Both the position numbers and the translations under genes were made by a program. Shown here one piece after another: positions 31,925 through 40,369 of a DNA stretch of 64,000 nucleotides. Origin of the DNA: Aminipila butyrica (GTDB lineage Bacteria > Bacillota > Clostridia > Peptostreptococcales > Anaerovoracaceae); NCBI RefSeq assembly GCF_010669305.1, contig NZ_CP048649.1, positions 1,550,001-1,614,000 on the forward strand, in the 5' to 3' direction. How positions within the stretch are numbered: the first letter of the stretch is position 1; each line of letters starts with the position of its first letter. The notes under the pieces are model-generated. The model searched no databases. It was not told the origin of the DNA and saw only the letters and a list, made by a program, of their open reading frames with translations.

Positions 31925-31956
31925 AGGGGGCAGTACAAAAGCTGCACCCCTTTTTC
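31925..31956 (+). terminator. Terminator after ileS
   Basis: GGGG-G-CAG (31926-31933) pairs with CTG-CA-CCCC (31942-31950), followed by TTTTTC. Confidence 0.75.
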
Positions 31957-31987
31957 AACGATAGAATAGGATGGAAAGGAGAACCTC

Positions 31988-33031
31988 ATGGCAGATCAGG
32001 TTCAGTTAAAAAACCTCAGTTTGGAAGAAATGGAGCATTTCTTTGAAGAGCTGGGAGAAAAGAAGTTCCGGGCCAAGCAGGTGTACAAATGGTTGTATAG
32101 AGGGGCAGGCAGCTTTGCAGAAATGACAGACTTGTCCAAGGAGCTGCGGCAAAAGCTGGAGGAACGAAGTGAGGTCGGCAGTTTACGGCTGTTACAGGTC
32201 CAGGTCTCCCAGGAAGACGGCACAAGAAAATACCTCTTTGGTTTGGACGACGGTAACAGTGTGGAAAGTGTCTTTATGAAATATAAGCACGGCAATTCCA
32301 TCTGCATTTCCTCTCAAGCCGGCTGCCGCATGGGCTGTACTTTTTGCGCTTCTGCGGTAGGGGGCTTAAAGAGAAACCTGACTGCCGGAGAGATGGCGGA
32401 ACAAATCGTATCGGTGGAACGAGAAACTGGTCAGCGAATCAGCAATATCGTGGTCATGGGCACTGGAGAACCTTTTGATAATTATGATAACTTATTTAAG
32501 TTTATACATTTGGTTCACAGCAAGGAAGGACTGAATATTGGGCTGCGGAGTATCACCGTCTCCACCTGTGGCATTGTGCCGAAGCTTGCTCAGTTTGCCA
32601 AGGATTTTCCGCAGGTGAATGTGGCTGTATCTCTTCATGCGCCTAATGATTTGATTCGAGAGCAGACCATGCCCATCAACCGAAAATATCCTATTCAGCA
32701 ATTGCTTCAGGCTTGTAAGGAATACACCCAGGAAACCGGAAGGCGGATTACCTTTGAATATGCATTGGCTGCAGGGGTTAATGATCAGCCTGTTCACGCC
32801 CAGGAGTTGGCTAAAAAGCTGAAAGGGATTCTCTGTCATGTAAACCTGATTCCTTTAAACAGTGTGACGGAAAGTCAAATGAAGGGAGCTTCTAGGGCTC
32901 AAGCCCAGGAATTTCAACGTCAGCTGGAAAGGCTGGGGATTACGGCTACCATCCGCAGAGAGCTGGGACGGGACATCGATGCAGCCTGTGGGCAGCTTCG
33001 CTTGAAGAATTACGAAAATTTAGAAAATTGA
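31988..33031 (+). CDS. rlmN: Dual-specificity 23S rRNA/tRNA adenine-C2 methyltransferase RlmN
   Basis: 347 residues, radical SAM. Methylates A2503 of 23S rRNA and A37 of some tRNAs. The cluster motif is SQAGCRMGCTFCAS (C-x3-C-x2-C). VMGTGEPFDNYDNL and the C-terminal region (IRRELGRDIDAACGQL) with the catalytic Cys in AACGQL are intact. Start ATG 31988 follows GGAAAGGAG. It stands alone between two terminated units. Confidence 0.95.
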   Translation: MADQVQLKNLSLEEMEHFFEELGEKKFRAKQVYKWLYRGAGSFAEMTDLSKELRQKLEERSEVGSLRLLQVQVSQEDGTRKYLFGLDDGNSVESVFMKYKHGNSICISSQAGCRMGCTFCASAVGGLKRNLTAGEMAEQIVSVERETGQRISNIVVMGTGEPFDNYDNLFKFIHLVHSKEGLNIGLRSITVSTCGIVPKLAQFAKDFPQVNVAVSLHAPNDLIREQTMPINRKYPIQQLLQACKEYTQETGRRITFEYALAAGVNDQPVHAQELAKKLKGILCHVNLIPLNSVTESQMKGASRAQAQEFQRQLERLGITATIRRELGRDIDAACGQLRLKNYENLEN

Positions 33032-33052
33032 GGAGCGTTTGGTTGATTTGAC

Positions 33053-33081
33053 TTGATAAGAAAAAGGCGATAGTGTATAAT
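33053..33081 (+). promoter_or_regulatory. Promoter for the small P-loop protein
   Basis: TTGATA (33053-33058) and TATAAT (33076-33081) with 17-base spacing, 75 bases before the start codon. Confidence 0.7.
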
Positions 33082-33155
33082 GTGGTTACACAAGCTACTT
33101 CAATAGCAGGTTTAGGGGTGCAGATATTGCATAGCTCAAAGAGGAGGCGGTTACA

Positions 33156-33578
33156 ATGGTTAAGTTATTAATCGGTAAGAAAGGTTCGGGGAAGACCAAG
33201 ACAATGCTGGACATGGCCAACGAAATGGTAGAGGACAGCAAAGGCAATATTGTATTTATTAATAAAAACCAGAGACTGATGTGTGATTTGAAGCACAAGA
33301 TCCGGGTGGTATGTATGGAAGACTTTCAGCACATCACCAACAGCGATGAGTACATAGGGTTTCTTTATGGAATCATCAGCTCAGACCATGATATCGAGAC
33401 TGTTTTTATCGACAGTATCTTAAAACATGCAGACATTCATGAAGATAACATTCCCGAGTTCGTGGACAGACTCAAGAAGATTTCAAATCGGTATGACATT
33501 GAATTCGTCGTAAGCCTCAGCGCGGAGAAGGAAACCTTAAAATCCGTCGATTTCAGCCAGTTTGAAATATTAAATTAA
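33156..33578 (+). CDS. Small P-loop NTPase-like protein of unknown function
   Basis: 140 residues. The Walker A motif GKKGSGKTK is at residues 7-15, and a hydrophobic strand ending in Asp (ETVFIDSI, about 84-91) could be Walker B. VEFVVSLSAEK-like segments (IEFVVSLS) near the C-terminus complete a compact RecA-like core with few extra domains. I do not recognise a named family; similar short proteins occur in Clostridia. ATG 33156 follows AAGAGGAGG. It has its own promoter and terminator, so it is an independently regulated single gene. Confidence 0.75.
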   Translation: MVKLLIGKKGSGKTKTMLDMANEMVEDSKGNIVFINKNQRLMCDLKHKIRVVCMEDFQHITNSDEYIGFLYGIISSDHDIETVFIDSILKHADIHEDNIPEFVDRLKKISNRYDIEFVVSLSAEKETLKSVDFSQFEILN

Positions 33579-33609
33579 TGGAGAATATTGAGCAGGTAAT
33601 TGCTTGAAA

Positions 33610-33640
33610 AAATGGCGGTGATGGATTCACCGCCATTTTT
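33610..33640 (+). terminator. Terminator after the P-loop gene
   Basis: AAATGGCGGTGA (33610-33621) pairs perfectly with TCACCGCCATTT (33627-33638) and is followed by Ts. Confidence 0.95.
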
Positions 33641-33700
33641 GAACTCATAGAGAGATAAAAAGGAGCCTATAGAAACAATAGAAACAGAGGATAAACACAG

Positions 33701-34609
33701 ATGAAGAAAGTTGGAATATATATTTTTTTAACAGCATTTTTATTCGGGACCATGGAGGTAAGCTTAAAACTGGCCGGCAACGGTTTAGATTCGCTGCAAC
33801 TGACTTTCCTACGCTTTTTTATCGGTGGAATTTTCTTACTTCCGCCAGCGCTTCGAGAAATGAAGAAAAATGACATTCGCTTAGAGGTGAAAGATGTAGG
33901 TTATTTGTTGGCTTTGGGTACACTATGTATACCGATCAGTATGGTATTTTTCCAGCTGGGCGTGATGAATTCCAATGCTTCCACTGCCTCGGTCATCATG
34001 TGCATCAATCCCTTGTTTACCATGATATTTGCTCATTTTATGTCTGATGAGCATTTCAATCGAAAAAAGCTGGCCGTGCTGTCTTGGGGCTTGCTGGGGC
34101 TGCTCTTCATGGTGCGGCCATGGGACATCCAGAAAGGCAACACGATAGAGGGAATTGCTTTTATACTGATTGCAGCCGTTACCTTCGGTCTTTACACCGT
34201 AGTCGGGAAAAAGAGCATACAGAAGCTGGGTATCTTGGTTCAGACCAGTATCAGCTTTCTCTTGGGTGCGCTGGTGCTGTTGGCTGTCATGGTGATGTTG
34301 GACAGACCAGTCATCCAGGGAGTGCGGTCAAACTTGATTCTAGTGCTTTATATCGCCGTCTTCGTAACAGGCCTAGGCTATTATTTCTACTTTAATGCCA
34401 TCAAATTGTCCGATGCAGCTACAGGTTCTATTGCTTTTTTCATCAAGCCGGCGATTTCACCAGTTATTGCAGTTTTGGTGCTGGGAGATCATTTGTTATG
34501 GAATACCTATGTGGGTATAGGCCTAATCTTAGCTGCTTCTTACTTAAATATACATTATAAAAAAATAGAGGATAAAAACATTGAGCAAGAAAAAATTGAA
34601 CTTACCTGA
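33701..34609 (+). CDS. EamA/DMT-superfamily transporter
   Basis: 302 residues with about ten hydrophobic helices in two EamA repeats (about 5-135 and 150-285). The first repeat has FLFGTMEVSLKLAGNGLDSL and FLRFFIGGIFLLPPALRE, and the second ITFISF-type segments through GSIAFFIKPAISPVIAVLVLGD. Such proteins export amino acids or other metabolites; the substrate is not evident. ATG 33701 has only weak AGAGGA upstream. Its 3' end overlaps the Nudix gene by 29 bases, indicating translational coupling. Confidence 0.88.
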   Translation: MKKVGIYIFLTAFLFGTMEVSLKLAGNGLDSLQLTFLRFFIGGIFLLPPALREMKKNDIRLEVKDVGYLLALGTLCIPISMVFFQLGVMNSNASTASVIMCINPLFTMIFAHFMSDEHFNRKKLAVLSWGLLGLLFMVRPWDIQKGNTIEGIAFILIAAVTFGLYTVVGKKSIQKLGILVQTSISFLLGALVLLAVMVMLDRPVIQGVRSNLILVLYIAVFVTGLGYYFYFNAIKLSDAATGSIAFFIKPAISPVIAVLVLGDHLLWNTYVGIGLILAASYLNIHYKKIEDKNIEQEKIELT

Positions 34610-35222
34610 GATAAAAGAGTTATTTAAAAATAGAAAGCCCCACGCGATTGGCTATTACAAGTATTTTTCCGTATTGGTTCCTTTGGTGGAAAAGGACGGA
34701 GAAGTCTATCTGCTGTACGAGATTCGTGCCAAGTCATTGAAGACTCAGCCAGGAGAAATCTGTTTTCCTGGAGGAGGCTTGGAGCCGGGGGAGACCAGAA
34801 GACAGTGTGCTATCCGAGAGACGTATGAGGAGTTGGGCATTAAGAAAAAAGATATTCGAATTATTTCCGAGATGGATTCCCTCTACACATACAGTAACTT
34901 TACCATGTATTGCTTCCTGGGAGAGATTCCTTACTCCGCGTTGATGGAGGCAAAGATTAATACGGACGAGGTTCAGGAGTTCTTTTTGGTGCCCTTGGAT
35001 TATATCAAAAATCAGCAGCCATTTATCTATAAAGTGGATATTGTCCCAGAGATTGGGGAGGACTTTCCCTACAATCTGCTAAAACTTGACAATGGATATA
35101 ATTGGAGAAAGGGTAAATCAGAGGTACCAGTTTATGTGTATGAGGACAAAGTTATATGGGGCCTAACCGCTCGAATTACACATAATTTAGCAAATATCTT
35201 AAAACACGGAAGCAGGGGGTAA
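34581..35222 (+). CDS. Nudix hydrolase (CoA pyrophosphatase-like)
   Basis: 213 residues. The Nudix box reads GGGLEPGETRRQCAIRETYEELGI, split here as GGGLEPGE at about 67-74 and REtYEELGI at about 82-90, giving the full G-x5-E-x7-RE-x2-EE-x-G pattern. The preceding QPGEICFPGG is the form found in NudL-type CoA pyrophosphatases (UPF0035-like). It hydrolyses a nucleoside diphosphate linked to another group; CoA is the best guess. The TTG start at 34581 (AGGATAAAAACA upstream) lies inside the transporter gene. Confidence 0.85.
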   Translation: MSKKKLNLPEIKELFKNRKPHAIGYYKYFSVLVPLVEKDGEVYLLYEIRAKSLKTQPGEICFPGGGLEPGETRRQCAIRETYEELGIKKKDIRIISEMDSLYTYSNFTMYCFLGEIPYSALMEAKINTDEVQEFFLVPLDYIKNQQPFIYKVDIVPEIGEDFPYNLLKLDNGYNWRKGKSEVPVYVYEDKVIWGLTARITHNLANILKHGSRG

Positions 35223-35238
35223 AAACTTCCTGCTTCTT
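35209..35238 (+). terminator. Terminator overlapping the end of the Nudix gene
   Basis: GAAGCAGG (35209-35216) pairs with CCTGCTTC (35229-35236). The 5' arm lies in the last codons of the Nudix gene. The following T-run is short. Confidence 0.75.
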
Positions 35239-35360
35239 GTATTGGTAATTTTTATATAATGATTTTTGGGCAAAAGGGGGTCTATACTTTTTCCAGGAGG
35301 CAAAACAAAATAGACCAAAGTCTCCTAGTTTTGGATAAAGTGGAAAGAGAGGACAAAAAC

Positions 35361-36242
35361 ATGAAAACCAAATTTGTCAAAACAACGTTATCACTATCAT
35401 TACTGCTTCTGGCAGCAGCACCGACTGCAGCTTTTGCAGGAACAAACTGTAACGCAAATGTTTCAGTTCCATTGAACCAATCTGTGGTTAAGAATTTCAG
35501 CAGTTATTTAAACGGCACAGGAACACAAGATGCTTTTAAAAATCTTAGTGGCTCCGGCTCCAATTGCTATGTTCAGTACGTAGACGGCAAGCTAAAGCTT
35601 GTTTCTAATAACAATGGCAGCCAGACTCAGCAGAAGGTTCAGAATTCAACCAACTGCAAAAATGGTACCGACACAAAGACGAACAATGGTACAAAGACAG
35701 ATACTGACACAAAGACCAACACTGGTACAAAGACAGACACTGACACGAAGACCAACAATGGTACAAAGACAGATACTGACACAAAGACCAACACTGGTAC
35801 AAAGACAGACACTGACACAAAGACCAACACTGGTACAAATACTAATACGAACGCGGCTATTGGTGACTATGAGCAGCAAGTCGTGAATATCGTAAACCAG
35901 GAACGAGCTAAGGAGGGTCTGGCACCGTTGACAGTCAACGCGAAGTTGTCTCAGGTAGCAGAAAAGAAAGCGGAAGACATGCGGGACAACAACTATTTCT
36001 CCCACACATCTCCTACTTATGGATCTCCGTTTGACATGATGAAGCAGTTTGGTGTTACCTATACGGCTGCCGGCGAAAACATTGCCAAAGGCCAGAAGAC
36101 ACCGGACAGCGTTATGACCGCTTGGATGAATTCCTCCGGCCACCGGGCTAACATCATGAACAGTACGTATCAGCAGATTGGTGTGGGTTATGTGACCGAC
36201 AGCAATGGTACTACTTACTGGGTACAGGAATTCATTAAATAA
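35361..36242 (+). CDS. Secreted CAP/SCP-domain protein with Thr/Lys repeat linker
   Basis: 293 residues from ATG 35361 (AGAGAGGA upstream; the longer frame from 35259 has no site). A signal peptide (about 1-25, LSLSLLLLAAAPTAAFA) precedes a small Cys-containing region (GTNCNANVSV; SGSNCYVQYVDGKLKLV). A Thr/Lys/Asp/Asn repeat linker (about 100-165) follows, then a C-terminal CAP domain (about 172-293; VNIVNQERAKEGLAPLTVN, YFSHTSPTYGSPFDMM, GENIAKGQ, NSSGHRANIMNSTYQQIGVGY). CAP proteins of this YkwD-type are secreted in spore-formers; activity is not established. The linker probably extends the domain from the cell wall. Confidence 0.88.
   Translation: MKTKFVKTTLSLSLLLLAAAPTAAFAGTNCNANVSVPLNQSVVKNFSSYLNGTGTQDAFKNLSGSGSNCYVQYVDGKLKLVSNNNGSQTQQKVQNSTNCKNGTDTKTNNGTKTDTDTKTNTGTKTDTDTKTNNGTKTDTDTKTNTGTKTDTDTKTNTGTNTNTNAAIGDYEQQVVNIVNQERAKEGLAPLTVNAKLSQVAEKKAEDMRDNNYFSHTSPTYGSPFDMMKQFGVTYTAAGENIAKGQKTPDSVMTAWMNSSGHRANIMNSTYQQIGVGYVTDSNGTTYWVQEFIK
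35688..35831 (+). repeat. Four tandem 36-base coding repeats in the CAP-protein linker
   Basis: Starting at each GGT (35688, 35724, 35760, 35796) the same 36-base unit recurs, encoding GTKTDTDTKTN followed by T or N. A shortened 24-base unit precedes it (35664) and a degenerate unit follows (35832). Only a few third-position changes separate the copies, which suggests recent duplication. Confidence 0.92.
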
Positions 36243-36400
36243 GTCCCTTCGGAATAAATAGGGGAAAAGCTGGCATTGGACGAATCTGCTGAGCGGAGAC
36301 GTTAAAAGGCTGTGAGACCACAGGTACATAGACAAGTCCGGCAGGATAGCCGGTACAAAAAGGCTTGTGCAAGATGACAAAAGTGCACACAATAAGTCTG

Positions 36401-36429
36401 TTGAAAAATTCCTTCATAACATTTATAAT
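36401..36429 (+). promoter_or_regulatory. Promoter for the BMP lipoprotein gene
   Basis: TTGAAA (36401-36406) and TATAAT (36424-36429) at 17-base spacing, 47 bases before the start codon. The region 36243-36400 upstream holds a CCGGC(6)GCCGG hairpin (about 36341-36356) but no riboswitch that I recognise. Confidence 0.7.
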
Positions 36430-36475
36430 AAAAATATGGAAAAACATCAACCGTATTCCAGAAGGGAGAAATTTT

Positions 36476-37582
36476 ATGAAGAAGTTTTTGGCGATCATGC
36501 TGGCCCTTGTTCTCGTACTGGGTCTGGCAGCCTGTGGCGCCAGCGAAGAAGCACCTGTAGACAAGGAAGCTTCCACCTATGAGATCGCAATGATCACAGA
36601 TGTAGGCGAAATTGATGACAAATCCTTTAACCAGGGAACCTGGGAAGGTATCAAAGCCTATGCAGAGGAAAACAACATTACTCACAAGTACTACAAGCCG
36701 ACAGAACAGAGCGTAGATGCTTATCTGGCAGCCATTCAGCTGGCTGTAAAAGGCGGTGCAAAAGTTGTAGTAACGCCGGGATATTTATTTGAAGTGCCGA
36801 TTTATCAGGCTCAGGAAATGTATCCAGACGTAAGCTTCATCCTGATTGACGGATATCCGAATGACGGAACTACCGATGAAAATGGTAACACTACCGCCGC
36901 TCCGGCTGATAACTCCGTAGGCATTAAGTTTGCTGAGGAACAGTCCGGCTATCTGGCTGGCTATGCAGCTGTCATCGATGGCTACACCAAGTTAGGCTTT
37001 ATGGGCGGTATGGCCGTTCCAGCAGTAGTTCGGTACGGATATGGCTTTGCACAGGGGGCAGAAGCTGCGGCTAAAGAGCTGGGCATGGCCCCAGGCAGCA
37101 TTCAGATGAAGTATAATTATACTGGCGGATTTGATGCTACACCAGAAGTGCAGACTTTAGCTTCCTCTTGGTATTCCGATGGCACTGAAGTGATCTTCGG
37201 TTGCGGCGGTAAAGTAGGAAACTCCGTTATGGCAGCAGCTGAAGCTGCTAATGGTAAGGTGATTGGCGTGGACGTTGATCAGAGCAACGAATCCAAGACT
37301 GTCATCACTTCTGCGATGAAGGGCTTGGCCGCTTCTGTAAAGTCTACTCTGTCAGAGTATTATGACGGCAAGTTCCCAGGCGGAAAGAGCCTGACTCTGG
37401 GAGCTGAACAGGAGGGCGTACAGCTTCCAATGGAGACTTCCCAATTTACTACATTTAATCAGGAAGACTACGATACCATCTATAAACAGCTGCAAAGCGG
37501 TGAGCTTAAGCTGCAGAAGGATGATGTAGCCAGTGCAGACAAGCTGGGCTTGAGCTGCGTAAAGGTACAGGTCATCAAATAG
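36476..37582 (+). CDS. BMP-family nucleoside-binding lipoprotein
   Basis: 368 residues. The lipobox LGLAACGAS places the lipidated Cys at residue 20, so the protein is anchored outside the membrane. The BMP/PnrA-type binding fold shows EIAMITDVGEIDDKSFNQGTWEG (read in two parts at about 34-56), VDAYLAAIQLAVKGGAKVVV and KVIGVDVDQSNE. This family captures purine nucleosides (or sometimes other nucleosides) for an ABC importer; the importer genes follow directly. ATG 36476 follows GAAGGGAG, and the upstream in-frame stretch is not needed. Confidence 0.93.
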   Translation: MKKFLAIMLALVLVLGLAACGASEEAPVDKEASTYEIAMITDVGEIDDKSFNQGTWEGIKAYAEENNITHKYYKPTEQSVDAYLAAIQLAVKGGAKVVVTPGYLFEVPIYQAQEMYPDVSFILIDGYPNDGTTDENGNTTAAPADNSVGIKFAEEQSGYLAGYAAVIDGYTKLGFMGGMAVPAVVRYGYGFAQGAEAAAKELGMAPGSIQMKYNYTGGFDATPEVQTLASSWYSDGTEVIFGCGGKVGNSVMAAAEAANGKVIGVDVDQSNESKTVITSAMKGLAASVKSTLSEYYDGKFPGGKSLTLGAEQEGVQLPMETSQFTTFNQEDYDTIYKQLQSGELKLQKDDVASADKLGLSCVKVQVIK

Positions 37583-37623
37583 ATAACGAAAAAGACGGTT
37601 GATAAAATGATTTTGAAAAAGAG

Positions 37624-37652
37624 ACAACACACCTTTTGGTGTGTTGTTTTTT
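37624..37652 (+). terminator. Attenuating terminator between BMP and ABC genes
   Basis: ACAACACACC (37624-37633) pairs with GGTGTGTTGT (37638-37647) around TTTT, then Ts. It would make the binding protein more abundant than the membrane components. The -35 box of the following promoter overlaps its 3' arm. Confidence 0.9.
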
Positions 37653-37672
37653 ATATCAAATTTAGGTATAAT
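37644..37672 (+). promoter_or_regulatory. Promoter for the nucleoside ABC transporter, overlapping a terminator
   Basis: TTGTTT (37644-37649) and TATAAT (37667-37672) with 17-base spacing. The -35 sequence lies in the terminator arm and T-run. Confidence 0.55.
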
Positions 37673-37704
37673 GGGTATATTATGTGGAAGAGAGGCGGCT
37701 ATTT

Positions 37705-39234
37705 ATGGAATATATCATAGAGATGTTGAACATTACAAAAGAATTTCCAGGCATCATTGCCAATGATGATATTACCCTACAGTTGAAAAAAGGGGAGATT
37801 CATGCGCTGCTGGGAGAAAACGGAGCAGGAAAGTCCACCTTGATGAGCGTGTTGTTCGGCATGTATCAGCCGGAGAAAGGCGTGATCAAAAAGAATGGGC
37901 AGGAAGTGAAAGTTAGTAACCCCAACGACGCCAATGAGCTGGGCATCGGTATGGTGCACCAGCATTTTAAATTAGTCCATAACTTTACCGTGCTGCAAAA
38001 CATTATTCTGGGCGTGGAAACTACCAGACACGGCATTTTGCAGATGAGTCAGGCCAGAGAGAAAATCGTGGCCTTATCGGAAAAGTATGGCCTGATGGTA
38101 GATCCAGAGGCTAAAATTGAGGATATTACCGTAGGTATGCAGCAGCGGGTAGAGATTTTAAAGATGCTGTACCGAGAAAACGAAATTTTGATTTTTGACG
38201 AGCCTACTGCTGTGTTGACGCCTCAGGAGATTGAAGAGCTGATGAAAATCATGAAGGGGTTAGCGGCAGAAGGAAAGTCTATCCTCTTTATCACTCATAA
38301 ACTGAACGAGATTAAAGAAGTAGCCAATCGATGCACCGTATTGCGTAAAGGCAAGTATATCGGCACTATTGATGTAGCCAGCACCTCCAAGGAGGATATG
38401 TCGGAGATGATGGTGGGAAGAAAGGTGGATTTGACTATTCAGAAGGAGAGTCAGGCGCCAGGAGAAGTAGTGCTGGAGGCCCGGGATTTAACCATCCGTT
38501 CCAAGCATAACGGAAAAAATGCAGTCAGCCATGTATCTTTCCAAGTGCGTAAGGGGGAGATTGTCTGTATCGCAGGCATCGACGGAAATGGTCAGTCGGA
38601 ACTGGTCTACGGGATTACCGGCTTGTCGCCCTTGGATTCAGGAGAAGTCCTTCTCCGTGGAGAGCCCATGGCGAAGACCAGTATCCGCCGGAGAAATTTA
38701 GCAGGATTGAGTCATATACCAGAGGATCGCCACAAGGATGGATTGATTTTAGATTATAACTTGACGGAAAATCTAATTTTGAAAAACTACTTTAAACCAG
38801 GATTTCAGAAAAAAGGTTTTATTAATTTCAAGAAATCTAGAGAATACGCAGAAAAGCTCATTCAGCAGTTTGATATTCGCAGCGGACAGGGAACGAAGAC
38901 TACCGTTCGCAGCATGTCGGGCGGAAATCAGCAGAAGGCCATCATTGCCCGGGAGCTGGACCAGGATCCAGACATTCTCATTGCCGTTCAGCCCACCAGA
39001 GGCTTGGATGTAGGGGCGATTGAATATATTCACCGACAGCTGGTGGAAAAGCGAGACGAGGGGAAGGCCATTCTGCTGGTTTCCTTGGAGTTGGACGAGG
39101 TTATGAACGTAAGTGACCGTATTCTGGTCATTTATGAAGGCGAGATTGTGGCAGATGTGGACCCGAAGGAAATAACCATCCGGGAATTAGGCCTGTATAT
39201 GGCAGGCTCCAAGAGAAGTGAGGTGACAGCGTAG
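37705..39234 (+). CDS. Nucleoside ABC transporter, double ATP-binding protein
   Basis: 509 residues with two ABC domains. The first has Walker A GENGAGKST (about 36-44), signature region VGMQQRVEILKML and Walker B ILIFDEPTAVL. The second has a modified P-loop (GIDGNGQSEL), signature MSGGNQQKAIIARELD and DILIAVQPTRGLD. This tandem layout is that of YufO/NupA-type and sugar ATPases. ATG 37705 follows AGAGGCGG; an in-frame GTG at 37684 lacks a site. It is followed by two permease genes in coupled order. Confidence 0.93.
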   Translation: MEYIIEMLNITKEFPGIIANDDITLQLKKGEIHALLGENGAGKSTLMSVLFGMYQPEKGVIKKNGQEVKVSNPNDANELGIGMVHQHFKLVHNFTVLQNIILGVETTRHGILQMSQAREKIVALSEKYGLMVDPEAKIEDITVGMQQRVEILKMLYRENEILIFDEPTAVLTPQEIEELMKIMKGLAAEGKSILFITHKLNEIKEVANRCTVLRKGKYIGTIDVASTSKEDMSEMMVGRKVDLTIQKESQAPGEVVLEARDLTIRSKHNGKNAVSHVSFQVRKGEIVCIAGIDGNGQSELVYGITGLSPLDSGEVLLRGEPMAKTSIRRRNLAGLSHIPEDRHKDGLILDYNLTENLILKNYFKPGFQKKGFINFKKSREYAEKLIQQFDIRSGQGTKTTVRSMSGGNQQKAIIARELDQDPDILIAVQPTRGLDVGAIEYIHRQLVEKRDEGKAILLVSLELDEVMNVSDRILVIYEGEIVADVDPKEITIRELGLYMAGSKRSEVTA

Positions 39235-39235
39235 G

Positions 39236-40369
39236 ATGGAGCGAGTGAAACGGATATTAGTCAGCGATGGATTTAATAACGCTATGTCGTCTATCTTTGC
39301 CATATTGATTGGCTTGTTATTTGGATTTATTATTTTATTAATTAGTAATCCCTCTCAGGCGGCAGAGGGACTGGTGATCATTTTAAAGGGCGGCTTCAGT
39401 GCAGGAGGCAAGGGTATGGGACAAGTCCTCTACTTCTCCACGCCGATTATTCTCACCGGTTTGTCGGTGGGCTTTGCCTTTAAGACGGGGCTGTTCAACA
39501 TCGGTGCTTCAGGCCAGTTTATTATGGGGGCTTTTGCAGCTATTTTCGTCGGGGTTCATTGGACTTTCCTTCCGGCGCCACTTCACTGGATGGCCGCGCT
39601 GCTGGCATCAGCTGTCGCAGGGGGGCTGTGGGCCTTGATTCCAGGGCTGATGAAAGCCTATCTGAATGTCCACGAGGTTATCTCTACCATTATGATGAAC
39701 TATATTGGTATGTATACAGCGAATTATTTGGTCAAGCTGACCGTTTATGACAGCTTGAAGGCCCAGTCCTTGAACACGGCGCAGACTGCTGTTCTGCCGA
39801 AGCTGGGGCTGGATGCTATTTTTTATAACACCATGGGCGGAGGAAAGGATTTGTCCACGGTGAACTGCGGCATTTATATCGCAATCATCATGGCGATCAT
39901 CACGTACCTGCTGTTAAATAAGACGACTTTTGGCTATGAATTGAAAGCTTGCGGCTTCAATCCCGATGCCAGCCGGTATGCGGGCATCAATGAAAAGCGA
40001 AATATTGTGTTGTCCATGGTTCTGGCAGGGGCATTAGCTGGTTTGGGCGGCGGACTGTTGTATTTGTCTGGAGCAGGTGGACGGCACATCAAAGTGGCGG
40101 ACATTTTGGCCGGAGAAGGCTACAATGGTATTTCAGTAGCGCTACTGGCTTTGTCCAATCCCATCGGTATTATTTTCTCCGGAATTTTTATCGCCTACAT
40201 AACCGAAGGCGGCAATTATTTACAGAGTTTGAACTATGCCCCAGAGGTTATTCAGATTATTATTGCCTGCATCATCTATTTCAGCGCATTTTCTCTGATA
40301 CTGCGGCGAATCATACCGGGTATCATCAAGCGTCGGTCGGAAAATAAGAGAGGAGGAGAGCAAAAATGA
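39236..40369 (+). CDS. Nucleoside ABC transporter permease (YufP/NupB-like)
   Basis: 377 residues with about ten transmembrane segments, of the BPD_transp_2 family. Conserved stretches are PIILTGLSVGFAFKTGLFNIGASGQ, given here only by its ends at about 63 and 87, and GFNPDASRYAGINEK (about 241-255). The gene begins one base after the ATPase stop and overlaps the next permease by 4 bases, so the importer is translated as a unit. Confidence 0.92.
   Translation: MERVKRILVSDGFNNAMSSIFAILIGLLFGFIILLISNPSQAAEGLVIILKGGFSAGGKGMGQVLYFSTPIILTGLSVGFAFKTGLFNIGASGQFIMGAFAAIFVGVHWTFLPAPLHWMAALLASAVAGGLWALIPGLMKAYLNVHEVISTIMMNYIGMYTANYLVKLTVYDSLKAQSLNTAQTAVLPKLGLDAIFYNTMGGGKDLSTVNCGIYIAIIMAIITYLLLNKTTFGYELKACGFNPDASRYAGINEKRNIVLSMVLAGALAGLGGGLLYLSGAGGRHIKVADILAGEGYNGISVALLALSNPIGIIFSGIFIAYITEGGNYLQSLNYAPEVIQIIIACIIYFSAFSLILRRIIPGIIKRRSENKRGGEQK

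Noticed and set aside
35646..36392. 248-codon minus-strand frame across the CAP gene
   Set aside because: The frame is kept open by the 36-base repeat of the CAP gene and yields a low-complexity Cys/Val/Ser product. The plus strand encodes a clear signal peptide and CAP domain.
36243..36400. Possible purine or other riboswitch before the BMP lipoprotein gene
   Set aside because: The promoter at 36401-36429 would start transcription downstream of this stretch, and no conserved riboswitch core was recognised. Only a CCGGC/GCCGG hairpin is seen.
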